The notes beneath the pieces are model-generated. The model ran no database searches. It saw only the letters and a list, made by a program, of their open reading frames with translations, and was not told the DNA's origin. Shown piece after piece: positions 8,410 through 17,827 of a stretch of 64,000 nt of DNA. Each line of letters starts with the position of its first letter. Within the stretch, counting starts at the first letter, position 1. The stretch comes from Maribacter_C sp947494565 (lineage in GTDB: Bacteria > Bacteroidota > Bacteroidia > Flavobacteriales > Flavobacteriaceae). A program made the position numbers and the translations under genes. The stretch is taken from contig NZ_JBLFEP010000001.1 of assembly GCF_047345415.1 (NCBI RefSeq), positions 186,001 to 250,000 on the forward strand, read 5' to 3'.

Positions 8410-10704
8410 CTACTTTCCGGTTTTGGCTTTCTTTCTTTTCTCCCTTTCCTGTGCATCGATGGCAGCGACGGCGGTCATATTCACCATCTCATCTACACTT
8501 GCACCTAATTGAATGACGTGCACGGCTTTTCGCAAGCCGACCATTATGGGTCCTATGGAGTCGGCCCCGTTCAACTCTTTCAATAATTTGTACGTAATGT
8601 TCGCCGATTCCAAATTCGGAAAAATAAGCGTATTTACCTTTTTACCGGCCAATTTAGAAAAAGGAAATTGGCTCTGCATTAACTCTTTGTTCAAGGCAAA
8701 GTCGGTCTGGATCTCACCATCGACCACCAAGTCAGGATTCTTTTCATGTAATATACGTACCGCCTCTTTTACCTTTTGGGCATTGGGATGTGTCGACGAC
8801 CCATAGTTCGCATATGACAACAATGCCATTACCGGATTGAAACCAAAGGTAGATGCTACATTAGCCGTATTTTGGGCAATCTCGGCCAATTCTTCAGCGG
8901 TGGGGTCAATGTTTATAGAAGTATCCGCCAAAAACAGCGGCCCACTCTTGGTAATCATAATATGTACCGAACCTACACGAGTGACGTTCGTTGCTCTGCC
9001 GATTACCTCAAAAACGGGTTTCACTACTCTGGGAAAAGCTCTTGAATGCCCAGAAATCATGCCATCGGCATCCCCTTCCAGCACCATCATCGATCCAAAA
9101 TAATTACGCTCTCGCATTTTTGATTTCGCATTGTACAAGGTCGATCCACTGCGTCTTCGGTTCTCCCAGTATCGGGTAGCGTACTGTACTCTTTTTTCGA
9201 GTGACTTGGAGGAAATGGGATCGATAATCAAAATTTCGGCATCAAATTCCAACTCCTGCTTCAATTCGGTGATAATCTCCGTATTGCCTAAAAGAATCGG
9301 AATGGCAATACCCTCTTCGTGTACGATTTGAGCGGCCTTGAGTACATCGATATCATCAGCTTCCGCAAACACGATTCTCTTCAAATCCATTTTAGCACGA
9401 TTATGTAGCAAACGCACCACTTTATTGTCGTCACCTGAACGCTGCAATAATTCTTCACGATACCTGTCCCAGTCGTCAATCGGTTCTTTTGCGATACCAC
9501 TTTCCATCGCCGCTTTGGCAACAGCCGGCGGAATTTCGGCAATCAGCCTTGGGTCAAAAGGTTTGGGAATGATGTAGTCTTTCCCAAACGTCAGTCGGGT
9601 TTCCCCGTAGGCGATATTTACCTGTTCCGGTACTGGTTCCCGTGTTAGTTTGGCAAGGGCTTCAACCGCAGCCATTTTCATCGCTTCATTGATACCGGTG
9701 GCCCGTACATCAAGCGCGCCTCTAAAAATAAAGGGGAAACCTAAAACATTATTCACTTGATTCGGATGGTCTGATCGGCCAGTCGCCATGATAATGTCCT
9801 CTCTTGTTTTGCAGGCCACATCATAGGCAATTTCCGGATTCGGATTGGCCATAGCGAATACAATTGGATCTTTGGCCATTGAACGCAACATCTCCGGTGA
9901 CACGATATCGGCTATGGAAAGTCCGATAAAGACATCGGCATCTTTCATCGCCTCGTCGAGTGTATCTATTTTTCTGTCGGATGCAAATTCAAGTTTTTCC
10001 TTGGATAACTGTTCCCTATCCTTACGAATTACCCCTTTGCTATCGAGCATTACAATATTCTCATCCTTCGCACCAAAGGCTTTGTACAAGCGTGTACAAG
10101 AAACGGCTGCCGCACCCGCACCGCTGACCACGATACGAACATCCTCGATTTTCTTGTGGGTAAGTTCGAGCGCATTGAGTAGCGCCGCGGCAGAAATAAT
10201 CGCGGTACCATGCTGATCATCATGCATTACCGGAATATCCAATTCTTCTTTGAGCCTCCGTTCAATCTCAAAGGCCTCTGGGGCCTTGATATCTTCCAAA
10301 TTTATACCTCCGAAAGTCGGGGCGATCATCTTAACGGTTTCGATGAATTTATCCACATCTTCAGTGTCGACTTCGATATCCATACCATCGATATCGGCAA
10401 AAATCTTGAAGAGCAATCCTTTCCCCTCCATAACCGGTTTCGAGGCCTCCGGACCAATATTTCCCAAACCGAGCACCGCTGTTCCGTTTGAAATCACGGC
10501 CACTAAATTCCCTTTTGAAGTGTATCGATAGACCTCATCTTTGTTCTTCGCTATTTCAAGACAGGGCTCAGCGACTCCTGGAGAATAGGCCAAGGCTAAA
10601 TCGCGCTGGGTCGAATAGGGTTTGGTAGGAACAATCTTGATTTTACCCGGTTGGGGCTTGGCGTGATAGATAAGTGCCTCACGCCTTGTCTTCTTTTTGC
10701 TCAT
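8410..10704 (-). CDS. maeB: NADP-dependent malic enzyme with C-terminal phosphotransacetylase-like domain
   Basis: The product has 764 residues and the two-domain MaeB layout. Residues 1 to about 420 are the malic enzyme: YSPGVAEPCLEI near 40, the metal-site motif MHDDQHGTA near 160, and the NAD(P)-binding VSGAGAAAVSC near 190. Residues about 430-764 resemble phosphate acetyl/butyryltransferase and are thought to regulate rather than catalyse in this family. The enzyme converts malate to pyruvate and CO2 with formation of NADPH. It lies upstream of ruvA on the same strand. A TAAATTTG -7 element precedes it. Confidence 0.95.
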   Translation of the reverse strand: MSKKKTRREALIYHAKPQPGKIKIVPTKPYSTQRDLALAYSPGVAEPCLEIAKNKDEVYRYTSKGNLVAVISNGTAVLGLGNIGPEASKPVMEGKGLLFKIFADIDGMDIEVDTEDVDKFIETVKMIAPTFGGINLEDIKAPEAFEIERRLKEELDIPVMHDDQHGTAIISAAALLNALELTHKKIEDVRIVVSGAGAAAVSCTRLYKAFGAKDENIVMLDSKGVIRKDREQLSKEKLEFASDRKIDTLDEAMKDADVFIGLSIADIVSPEMLRSMAKDPIVFAMANPNPEIAYDVACKTREDIIMATGRSDHPNQVNNVLGFPFIFRGALDVRATGINEAMKMAAVEALAKLTREPVPEQVNIAYGETRLTFGKDYIIPKPFDPRLIAEIPPAVAKAAMESGIAKEPIDDWDRYREELLQRSGDDNKVVRLLHNRAKMDLKRIVFAEADDIDVLKAAQIVHEEGIAIPILLGNTEIITELKQELEFDAEILIIDPISSKSLEKRVQYATRYWENRRRSGSTLYNAKSKMRERNYFGSMMVLEGDADGMISGHSRAFPRVVKPVFEVIGRATNVTRVGSVHIMITKSGPLFLADTSINIDPTAEELAEIAQNTANVASTFGFNPVMALLSYANYGSSTHPNAQKVKEAVRILHEKNPDLVVDGEIQTDFALNKELMQSQFPFSKLAGKKVNTLIFPNLESANITYKLLKELNGADSIGPIMVGLRKAVHVIQLGASVDEMVNMTAVAAIDAQEREKRKKAKTGK

Positions 10705-10723
10705 TAAGTTCTCGTTTGGAACG

Positions 10724-10731
10724 CAAATTTA
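10724..10731 (-). promoter_or_regulatory. Possible -7 element of the maeB promoter
   Basis: TAAATTTG on the minus strand fits TAnnTTTG and lies 20 bases before the maeB ATG. At the expected distance upstream there is only a T-rich stretch, not a clean TTTG, so this is a partial match. Confidence 0.4.
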
Positions 10732-10776
10732 GGGGTATTCTATGTAAAAACGAGCTTGAGCGTTCAAAGATTCGAA

Positions 10777-12090
10777 TTAGTCGGCCTCAGTTTTGGAAAC
10801 ATTCAATCGCATCGCCAGCAGGGCCGAGATAATAAAAAATACTCCGGCAAATAGAATACCATTAATCGCACTTCCTCCTAAAACGTATTTATAGATGGGA
10901 CCAAAAGTGAGCGTCTCGATACCCATGGGGATAACGATCATCATGTTTAGAATACCCATATACACCCCTCTGCGTTCTTGAGGAACCACTTTTGAAACCA
11001 TGGTGTAAGGTATACCCATCATGGCTGCCCAACCAATACCAAAAAGTACCATCGGCGCCAATACCAAAAACGGGTCATTTATGAAGGGGATGGCAAAAAG
11101 GGCCAATCCGGTGCCGACCAAACTAAGGGCGTACACCTTTTTTCCTCCAAACTTCAACGTAAGGGGAACCAAAGCCAGGGCAACCACCATGGTAACTATA
11201 TTATAGGTCAAACTCATTTGGGCCGACTGCGAAGCCGCCTCAGAAGTCGAATACCCTAGAGTTAATTTGAACAAAGGTGTGATGTATTGCCAATACACAA
11301 AAAGCGCATACCATTGAAAGAGATAGACAGCACCAAGTTTCCACATGAAGGAAGGCATATCTTTGATCGCTTCCGATATTTCAGCGAAAGGTTTTGCAAT
11401 TCGTTGCCCTATCGGTAAGGTTTTGGTATGATTGATTTCTTCTAGTTCTTCATCCGAAGGTGGAATTTCCGGAGTTTTAAAAACCGACCACAATATGGTG
11501 GTAATAGATAGAATACCACCGATATAAAAAGAGTAATACAACCATTTGGGTATCTCACCGGCGACCTCTACCGAATCACCCCCGAACAAGTACTGAAAAA
11601 GTACAATGGAACCATTGGCCAAAAGTATTCCGGCCCCAACGAATAGACTTTGCATTTGATAGCCTAAACTCAATTGTTTTTCGGGAAGCTTATCACCAAC
11701 AAAGGCACGATAAGGCTCCATCGCCATGTTATTCCCGACGTCAAGAATCCATAAAAGTCCAACTGCAAACCATAATACGGGACTGGTTGGAAAAGCAAAT
11801 AAACAAAGACTACCAATGATTGCCCCGATTAAGAAATAGGGTTTTCTTCTACCCCATTTTGGAGACCAAGTTTTGTCGGACATTGCCCCGATTATCGGCT
11901 GAACAATTAGCCCGGTAATGGGCCCGGCGATATTCAAAATGGGCAACATCTCTTCCGGGGCGCCCAAATATAGAAAAATGGGGTTTATTGCTGTTTGTTG
12001 CAGCCCAAAGCTATACTGAATACCTAGAAATCCAACATTCATATTGAAAATCTGCCAGAACGTAAGACTCGGTTTTTTAATCTGCATCAT
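10777..12090 (-). CDS. SLC45-type MFS sugar transporter
   Basis: The protein is 437 residues, with about 12 hydrophobic segments and the MFS loop signature near residues 72-86 (DKTWSPKWGRRKPYF). It resembles the SLC45/sucrose-maltose permease group that Bacteroidota carry in glucan-utilisation loci (family knowledge). It would move a di- or oligosaccharide across the inner membrane. Substrate cannot be read from the sequence. No glycoside hydrolase, SusC/D pair or sugar kinase is adjacent. The 16-bp palindrome 83-98 bases upstream resembles a LacI-family operator and suggests sugar-responsive control. Start is the first of two tandem ATGs. Confidence 0.85.
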   Translation of the reverse strand: MMQIKKPSLTFWQIFNMNVGFLGIQYSFGLQQTAINPIFLYLGAPEEMLPILNIAGPITGLIVQPIIGAMSDKTWSPKWGRRKPYFLIGAIIGSLCLFAFPTSPVLWFAVGLLWILDVGNNMAMEPYRAFVGDKLPEKQLSLGYQMQSLFVGAGILLANGSIVLFQYLFGGDSVEVAGEIPKWLYYSFYIGGILSITTILWSVFKTPEIPPSDEELEEINHTKTLPIGQRIAKPFAEISEAIKDMPSFMWKLGAVYLFQWYALFVYWQYITPLFKLTLGYSTSEAASQSAQMSLTYNIVTMVVALALVPLTLKFGGKKVYALSLVGTGLALFAIPFINDPFLVLAPMVLFGIGWAAMMGIPYTMVSKVVPQERRGVYMGILNMMIVIPMGIETLTFGPIYKYVLGGSAINGILFAGVFFIISALLAMRLNVSKTEAD

Positions 12091-12172
12091 AATGATAGTT
12101 TGGAGGTGAACATCTGCCTAACAAGATAGCATTTTATATGGTTCAGCCATGAAAACTTAAGGGGATAGTAAA

Positions 12173-12188
12173 ACTCAAACGTTTGAGT
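12173..12188. promoter_or_regulatory. 16-bp perfect palindrome, candidate LacI-family operator
   Basis: ACTCAAACGTTTGAGT is self-complementary, with the central CG typical of LacI/GalR operators. It lies between the end of queG and the start of the MFS gene on the same strand, 83 bases upstream of the MFS ATG. Confidence 0.6.
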
Positions 12189-12198
12189 AAAGCAAGTG

Positions 12199-13119
12199 CT
12201 ATTGCAAAAACTTGATATTTCGCTGTAAACCGGAAAACTTTGTCCGTTTCACTGCGGATTTTTGAAATACTTTTTTGAAAACTTCCTCTGTAATCTCTTC
12301 CCAATCCTTTTTGGTCATCGAAAGCAGCTCGGGATTTGGATTGAACAAGGGTTCGTCATGCGATTTTGAGAAGCGATTCCAAGGGCAGACGTCTTGACAT
12401 ACATCACAACCAAAAGCCCAATCATCGAACTGTCCCTTGAATTCTGTTGGAATCTCGTTTTTGAGTTCGATGGTAAAATAAGAAATGCACTTGCTGCCAT
12501 CAACCACATAAGGCTCGACGATCGCTTCAGTAGGACAAGCATCGATACATGCCGTACAGGTTCCGCAGTGGTCGGTGACCGGAGTATCATATTCCAACAC
12601 GATATCTACAATCAGTTCGGCAATGAAATAGAAAGAACCTACTTGTTGGGTCAATAGGTTGGAATGTTTGCCAATCCAACCAAGCCCACTTTTTGCCGCC
12701 CATGCCTTGTCCAATACCGGTGCGGAATCTACAAAAGCGCGACCGTCGACCTCACCGATCTCTTCTGAGATAAACTCTTGTAGCGACCTTAATTTTCTTT
12801 TGATAACATGGTGGTAATCCTGCCCGTAGGCGTATTTGGAAATTTTGTAGGTGTCTTCGTTTTGGGCTTCTTCTGGAAAATAATTCAACAATAATGAAAT
12901 GACCGATTTAGAACCTTCTACCAGTTTACGGGGATCCAGTCGCTTATCAAAATGGTTCTCCATATATCCCATTTCGCCGTGCATGTTATTTTGCAACCAT
13001 TTTTCCAGCCTTGGAGCTTCTTCCTCTAAAAAGTCAGCCTTGGAAATACCACATGACAAAAAACCGAGGCGTTTGGCTTCGGCCTTAATCTGTTCTGTAT
13101 GGTTATCTTTTGACTTCAT
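12199..13119 (-). CDS. queG: Epoxyqueuosine reductase QueG
   Basis: The product has 306 residues from the ATG at 13119. A TTG 21 bases upstream would add MSKSDRS and is less likely. It reduces epoxyqueuosine to queuosine in the wobble base of tRNAs, using cobalamin and two 4Fe-4S clusters (known family). The conserved FVDSAPVLDKAWA segment and a ferredoxin-like pair of clusters are visible: CGTCTACIDACP near 183-194 and CDVCQDVCPW near 240. The N-terminal part holds the GFLSCGISKADF block typical of QueG. It stands alone between the MFS gene and the divergently oriented ABC exporter. Confidence 0.93.
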   Translation of the reverse strand: MKSKDNHTEQIKAEAKRLGFLSCGISKADFLEEEAPRLEKWLQNNMHGEMGYMENHFDKRLDPRKLVEGSKSVISLLLNYFPEEAQNEDTYKISKYAYGQDYHHVIKRKLRSLQEFISEEIGEVDGRAFVDSAPVLDKAWAAKSGLGWIGKHSNLLTQQVGSFYFIAELIVDIVLEYDTPVTDHCGTCTACIDACPTEAIVEPYVVDGSKCISYFTIELKNEIPTEFKGQFDDWAFGCDVCQDVCPWNRFSKSHDEPLFNPNPELLSMTKKDWEEITEEVFKKVFQKSAVKRTKFSGLQRNIKFLQ

Positions 13120-13321
13120 AGACCGATCGCTTTTGCTCAATATGATACTTGTGCTTGTATAAGCCCACTAATTTAAAGCCTTTTCCACAAATGCTCTTTC
13201 ATCAATAAACTCAAGGACGTACGTCGAATCTGCTGCGCTTTTCCCGAACATATTTCTAACAATAGTGTAACATTTTGAAGTTTTGGGAACTAATGGTTGT
13301 GTTCTGATCAAAATAGAAAAC

Positions 13322-14077
13322 ATGATTCAACTAACAAATCTAACCAAATCGTTCTCCTCCAAAACCGGAAAGGGCTTTAAAAAAGAAACGGTGACCGTTA
13401 ATGCGGTAAACGCAGTTTCCTTTGAATGTAAACCAGGTCGTATTTTTTCACTTTTAGGGCCGAACGGGGCGGGAAAGACCACAACCTTGCGCATGATCGC
13501 TGGTATCATCAATCCGACATCGGGCAGTGCAATCGTAGATGACGTCGATATTTCCAAGGGAAACAACGAAGTTAAAAAACGTATCGGTTTTCTGACCGGG
13601 TCTACCGGGCTCTATGAACGATTGAATCCGGATGAGACGCTCGATTTTTTTGGCAACATATACCAATTAGAAAAAGACAGTTACCAACAACGTAAGGCAT
13701 ACCTGTTTGAAAAATTGGGGATCAACGAATTCCGTAAAAAGCGGATAGGACAAATGAGCACGGGTATGAAACAAAAAGTATCCATCGCGCGCACCTTAAT
13801 TCACGATCCAGAGGTTCTCATTTTCGATGAACCCACCTCAGGGCTCGATGTCATTACTGCCGATAGCATCATCGATTTGATACGCGAATCAAAAGCGGAC
13901 CATAAGACCGTTATTTTCTCGTCGCACATCATGAGTGAAGTGGACCTGCTATGCGACGACTTGGCCATCATCAACAAAGGGTCCATCATTTATAACGATT
14001 CTTTTGCAAATTTCAAAAATGATATGAAAGCGGATAACCTTACCCAAGAATTCATTAACCGAGTAAAAGAGGCCTAA
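13322..14077 (+). CDS. ABC transporter ATPase, NatA-like
   Basis: The product is 251 residues from the ATG at 13322. An in-frame TTG at 13283 would give an unconserved 13-residue extension. Walker A is GPNGAGKTTT near residue 46, the signature is STGMKQKVSIAR, and Walker B is LIFDEPTSGLD. It belongs to the group of ATPases paired with ABC-2 permeases such as NatAB (sodium export in Bacillus) and drug exporters. The stop is one base before the permease gene, so the two are translated together. Substrate is unknown. Confidence 0.9.
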   Translation: MIQLTNLTKSFSSKTGKGFKKETVTVNAVNAVSFECKPGRIFSLLGPNGAGKTTTLRMIAGIINPTSGSAIVDDVDISKGNNEVKKRIGFLTGSTGLYERLNPDETLDFFGNIYQLEKDSYQQRKAYLFEKLGINEFRKKRIGQMSTGMKQKVSIARTLIHDPEVLIFDEPTSGLDVITADSIIDLIRESKADHKTVIFSSHIMSEVDLLCDDLAIINKGSIIYNDSFANFKNDMKADNLTQEFINRVKEA

Positions 14078-14078
14078 G

Positions 14079-15257
14079 ATGAGAGAACTGATGATCGTCA
14101 TTAAAAAGGAATTGACCGAGCTTCTGAGAGACAGAAAAACCATTATCAATTCCATTGTACTACCAACCTTACTAATTCCGCTACTCATGTTCGGTGGAAT
14201 CAAGGTGACCCAGATGATTCAAAAAAGTAATGAAGAAAAAACCATTACCATAGGTATGGTCAATGCTCCCGAAGATTTTCTGAAGATGGTCAAACACGAC
14301 ACCTTGAATAGGGTAATCAATTATTCGGAATCTATAGATTGTAAAGCGTTGATCGATGAGGGAACCATTCAAACGGCCTTGGTCTTTCCTTCAGATTGGA
14401 CATCCCGGATGGATAGTCTGGCTCCAAATGAGATACAAGTATATCGCAACGGAACCAAAGACAATGTTAATGGCCGAGTTTCAAACATATTGGAATCCTA
14501 TAACACAACCCTTAAAGAACAACGTATTGCCCGGTTACGGATTCCGATTGAAAAAATGACGCCCTTTACAGAAAACTATGTTGAAGTCGGGGAGCAAAAA
14601 GAACTCATCGGTAAACGCGTGGGTGGTTTTATACCCTATATTTTCATATTGACGATGTGGGGAGGTTGCTTATTGGCGGCCATTGACCTTGTGACCGGTG
14701 AAAAAGAACGCAAAACTATTGAGACCACCCTTTCCTTGCCTATTTCAAAATTCTCCGTATTACTAGGAAAGGCTATTGTGGCTTCTTTGTTAGGTTTTAT
14801 GCCTGCACTTTTAAACCTCACCGGACTCATTGTCGGACTTCAAATCATAGCTGATATTCCAGACACTTTCAAGACCGCATTGAACGAAATGCTCAACTTT
14901 CAGTCCATATCCATGATTCTACTACTTTTGATTCCATTTTCGATGTTTTTGGCGGGATTCATTATTTCATTGGTAGCTGGAGCCACTACTTTTAAAGAAG
15001 CACAAAGCAAAGCCTCTCCTTTGATCATTGCCATCATCATTCCGCTGGTTATGGCTTTGGTACCCGGAATAGAGTTCACATGGTCTACGGTTTTTATCCC
15101 TGTATTGAACATAGGTCTAGGGGTAAAGGAAATTATGGCCGGCACCATAAACATGGGCATGTATGTGGCCATGTTACTTTCATTAATAGCTTTTGCAGTA
15201 ACCGCGATCTATTTCAGCTATAAAAAGTTCTCGGATGAAAATGCGATTTTGAAGTAG
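14079..15257 (+). CDS. ABC-2 type permease, NatB-like
   Basis: The product has 392 residues. One transmembrane segment lies near residue 25-43, followed by an extracytoplasmic domain of roughly 140 residues. A C-terminal bundle of about five membrane helices follows, containing DLVTGEKERKTIETTLSLP, the conserved ABC-2 permease loop. This topology matches NatB-like permeases. It is coupled to the ATPase gene one base upstream and forms a two-gene exporter; sodium, a peptide or a drug are all possible substrates. Confidence 0.9.
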   Translation: MRELMIVIKKELTELLRDRKTIINSIVLPTLLIPLLMFGGIKVTQMIQKSNEEKTITIGMVNAPEDFLKMVKHDTLNRVINYSESIDCKALIDEGTIQTALVFPSDWTSRMDSLAPNEIQVYRNGTKDNVNGRVSNILESYNTTLKEQRIARLRIPIEKMTPFTENYVEVGEQKELIGKRVGGFIPYIFILTMWGGCLLAAIDLVTGEKERKTIETTLSLPISKFSVLLGKAIVASLLGFMPALLNLTGLIVGLQIIADIPDTFKTALNEMLNFQSISMILLLLIPFSMFLAGFIISLVAGATTFKEAQSKASPLIIAIIIPLVMALVPGIEFTWSTVFIPVLNIGLGVKEIMAGTINMGMYVAMLLSLIAFAVTAIYFSYKKFSDENAILK

Positions 15258-15297
15258 GCCCAACTGCGCCTAACAAGCTTTTGGCATATCACTTGGA

Positions 15298-16647
15298 TTA
15301 TTCGCTCCGGCGCACTTGATCAGCATTCGGATTTTCACCAAATGGTCGAAGGTAATTGGCAAACACATAGTTTCCGATTTGGGCACCAAGCCGATGCCCT
15401 TCCACCGAGTCATATCTAAAGTGTATGCCCAGGTAGACACGCGATAGGGATGCTTCCATACCGGCCTGGGAAAAACTGGCAAAAGATCTTGTGGGCGGGT
15501 TCATTTTCATTTTTCCCGAAAAGAAACCTGCACTATCTACTTCAGTCTGTACCATAGTAAAGGGATACGCATCTCCCTTCCCCAAAGCGCCTGCCAGAAT
15601 GGTCATTGCAGCCGTACTTGCTGTGCCATGTGCCGATGGATACGAAGGAAACGGATACGTATGACGATGCAGGTTATTCCATTCCAAATCGGCCCGGGTA
15701 TCAGGATTACCATCATTTTCTGCCCAACGAATGGCCGTATAAGGCCGCCAGTGGTTGTAGTGAAACTTATTATCGAACACATTGACGTAGCCATCATATA
15801 TGGCCATGTTCATCAAGGCATATGCCCTATTCGCCATCCACAGGTTCAGTCCCTCCTTAGCCACTAAATCCCGTGCCAATTTGTTGTGAGAACTTTCGAC
15901 GAATTCTTTCCACCACATTGCCAGATGTGTCTGATCCTCTGTTCTCCCCTCACTCCGATAACCACCTAGGGACTTGACTTCTTCAAAAGCCTCTGTATAC
16001 GCCTCGCTATTAATTTCCGGAGGTGGAGGAGCCCTGAAATAGCTATGATCTGGAAGCGCAAAGGGTTTTGCGACGGCCCAACCTGCACCGAATACGAAGC
16101 CTTCCGGGGTTCCGCTATGCTCGTTGAATTCAGCATATACACCTGGGGCCATTGGGTGCATCGTATATTCCTCAATACCGTTCCAATTATCAAGAGCGCG
16201 ATGTTTTAAAACAGCTTTTGCCGAAGCTTGCCCCAAGACTTGGGCAGCTACTTTACCCGGTTCTTCACTTATATCCTGCACATATTGATCGAAAAGTTGC
16301 TTGAAGTTCTCCTCCTCATCGGGATATTGGTCCAAAACTATGGTATAGGCAGCATAGGCCGCCGCTGTCTCCGGGTCTGCACCAGGTGTCAATTCGTGAT
16401 ACACATAGTGCCCATATACCGGAATAATGCTATTCAAAGCATCGTGTATGGCTAAATGGGCCATGGCAGCTGTCCGAACCCCTTTTAATGTCAATAGATT
16501 ATCATCGGCAATTGCGATTTCCAAAATTTTCTCATTAAATCGCGAGACCATCGTAGCCTGATACTGATCAATTGTAGCCTCTGGTGCCGTACAAGCATGA
16601 AAACACGCAAATAGTATGAAAGCCGGTATTGCAGTGCATAATTTCAT
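15298..16647 (-). CDS. Vanadium-dependent haloperoxidase / PAP2-family exported protein
   Basis: The product has 449 residues with an N-terminal signal ending ACFHACTA, probably a lipoprotein with Cys19. The vanadate-binding signature is complete: Lys294 and Arg301-Pro302 (KFHYNHWRP), Ser338-Ala-His340 (YPSAH), and Arg403 with His409 in SRVYLGIHFRYD. The Lys-Arg and Arg-His spacings (7 and 6) equal those of Curvularia chloroperoxidase (K353/R360, R490/H496; known). The usual PSGH is PSAH here. Haloperoxidases oxidise halides with H2O2, and marine relatives in Zobellia are iodo- or bromoperoxidases. Some family members are only acid phosphatases, so halide activity is inferred. An AraC regulator gene lies 88 bases upstream on the same strand. 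Confidence 0.85.
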   Translation of the reverse strand: MKLCTAIPAFILFACFHACTAPEATIDQYQATMVSRFNEKILEIAIADDNLLTLKGVRTAAMAHLAIHDALNSIIPVYGHYVYHELTPGADPETAAAYAAYTIVLDQYPDEEENFKQLFDQYVQDISEEPGKVAAQVLGQASAKAVLKHRALDNWNGIEEYTMHPMAPGVYAEFNEHSGTPEGFVFGAGWAVAKPFALPDHSYFRAPPPPEINSEAYTEAFEEVKSLGGYRSEGRTEDQTHLAMWWKEFVESSHNKLARDLVAKEGLNLWMANRAYALMNMAIYDGYVNVFDNKFHYNHWRPYTAIRWAENDGNPDTRADLEWNNLHRHTYPFPSYPSAHGTASTAAMTILAGALGKGDAYPFTMVQTEVDSAGFFSGKMKMNPPTRSFASFSQAGMEASLSRVYLGIHFRYDSVEGHRLGAQIGNYVFANYLRPFGENPNADQVRRSE

Positions 16648-16735
16648 CGGGAACCTATTTTTTTTCTATCCGACAAATTAGGAAACATATATCCCTTTCC
16701 ATTTGCTAAAACATTCAAAAAATGTGCTAGAAATC

Positions 16736-17635
16736 TCAAACGGACTGAAGTGCCATTTGCTGCCTCAGCATTTTCTTAAATTGAAGCGGGGGACTTTTAT
16801 AATGCGCTTTAAACGATTTGATGAAATGGGAGGTGTTTTCGAAACCAATATCCAAAGCGATCTGATTGATATTTAAATCCGTGGTCTCCAATAAGTATTT
16901 GCCATACTCAATTCTTTTTCGTTTTAACCATTTTCCCGGGGTGGTTTGGTAAAGCTTAAAAAAATCACGGTTGAAAGTGGCCAAACTTCTGCCGCTTAAT
17001 TTTGCAAATTCCTTCAATTTTAGATTAAAAAGAAAGTGTTCTTCCATAATAGGCTTCAATGCTTTCTTCGCATTCGTACTGACCTCCTTGAAGTAATCGG
17101 CCAATTCTGGATTATGCCCTCCAGTAGCTATATTGACGATTAGTTCTTTAAATTTAATTTTAAGCAGACTTTTGGAAGGCGGGGCATTCAATGTAAAATA
17201 GTTCATCATCGTATCGAAATAATCCTTCAGGGTCTTGTCGAGATGTAACGGAATAACACAGTCGGTAGGGGTTATTTTGGTTGTATTCATTTCCCACGCA
17301 CAGTTTTCTTTAATTACCGAAGCAATAAAATCATCGGGTACGAAAATTAGTAGCGCACAGAAATCCCCATTGAGTATTTTATAGACACGATGAGGGCCTT
17401 TTTTTAAGAAAGCCGCGTCACCTGCTTGAAACACATATTCTTCTGTTGGCGTTTTCCAACGCCCACCTCCTGCAAAAACATAACAGAAGTAGTTCTTTTT
17501 GGCATAGTAGTCAACCGGTGAGCCAAGTAACGGACAATCATAATTGGTAAACAAAACATCATCCACATTGAATTGCCTGAACATAAAATTGTGTTCAACA
17601 AATTCATAGAATTGAATCATGTCTTTTCGTTTCAT
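16736..17635 (-). CDS. AraC-family transcriptional regulator
   Basis: The product is 299 residues from the ATG at 17635; a GTG two codons upstream and an ATG at 17620 are alternatives. The N-terminal part is a cupin-like sensing domain (VFAGGGRWKTPTEEYVFQAGD) of the ExsA-like type found in Bacteroidota regulators. The last about 100 residues carry the double helix-turn-helix (LKEFAKLSGRSLATFNRDF, then INQIALDIGFENTSHFIKSF). It precedes the haloperoxidase gene with an 88-base gap on the same strand, so it may regulate or be co-transcribed with it. The inducer is unknown. Confidence 0.9.
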   Translation of the reverse strand: MKRKDMIQFYEFVEHNFMFRQFNVDDVLFTNYDCPLLGSPVDYYAKKNYFCYVFAGGGRWKTPTEEYVFQAGDAAFLKKGPHRVYKILNGDFCALLIFVPDDFIASVIKENCAWEMNTTKITPTDCVIPLHLDKTLKDYFDTMMNYFTLNAPPSKSLLKIKFKELIVNIATGGHNPELADYFKEVSTNAKKALKPIMEEHFLFNLKLKEFAKLSGRSLATFNRDFFKLYQTTPGKWLKRKRIEYGKYLLETTDLNINQIALDIGFENTSHFIKSFKAHYKSPPLQFKKMLRQQMALQSV

Positions 17636-17827
17636 AACCACATCATTACTTACTAATAGTGCACCCTATTATCACTCGGGGAAGACAAGAAGAGTCGGCA
17701 ATCGAATGTTTTGCCGGGAGGAACCTTTGGACAAGTTACTAAAAAAAGTGTCTGTCGGAAAGCGAAGTTTAAAGACCTTTCTCTCTTCCAAAAATGTAGC
17801 TACCCCCGATTGGTCTGTTACGAATCG

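Noticed and set aside
10756..10767. TTGAGCGTTCAA, a LacI-like near-palindrome between the MFS gene and maeB
   Set aside because: One mismatched pair, overlaps no clear promoter element, and differs from the perfect site at 12173, so it was not called.
13283..13321. Upstream TTG start for the ABC ATPase
   Set aside because: The extra 13 residues are not like the family, whose sequence begins at the ATG at 13322.
17642..17827. Possible small gene between the AraC gene and P450
   Set aside because: No frame has a start context or recognisable sequence; treated as AraC upstream region with no visible feature.
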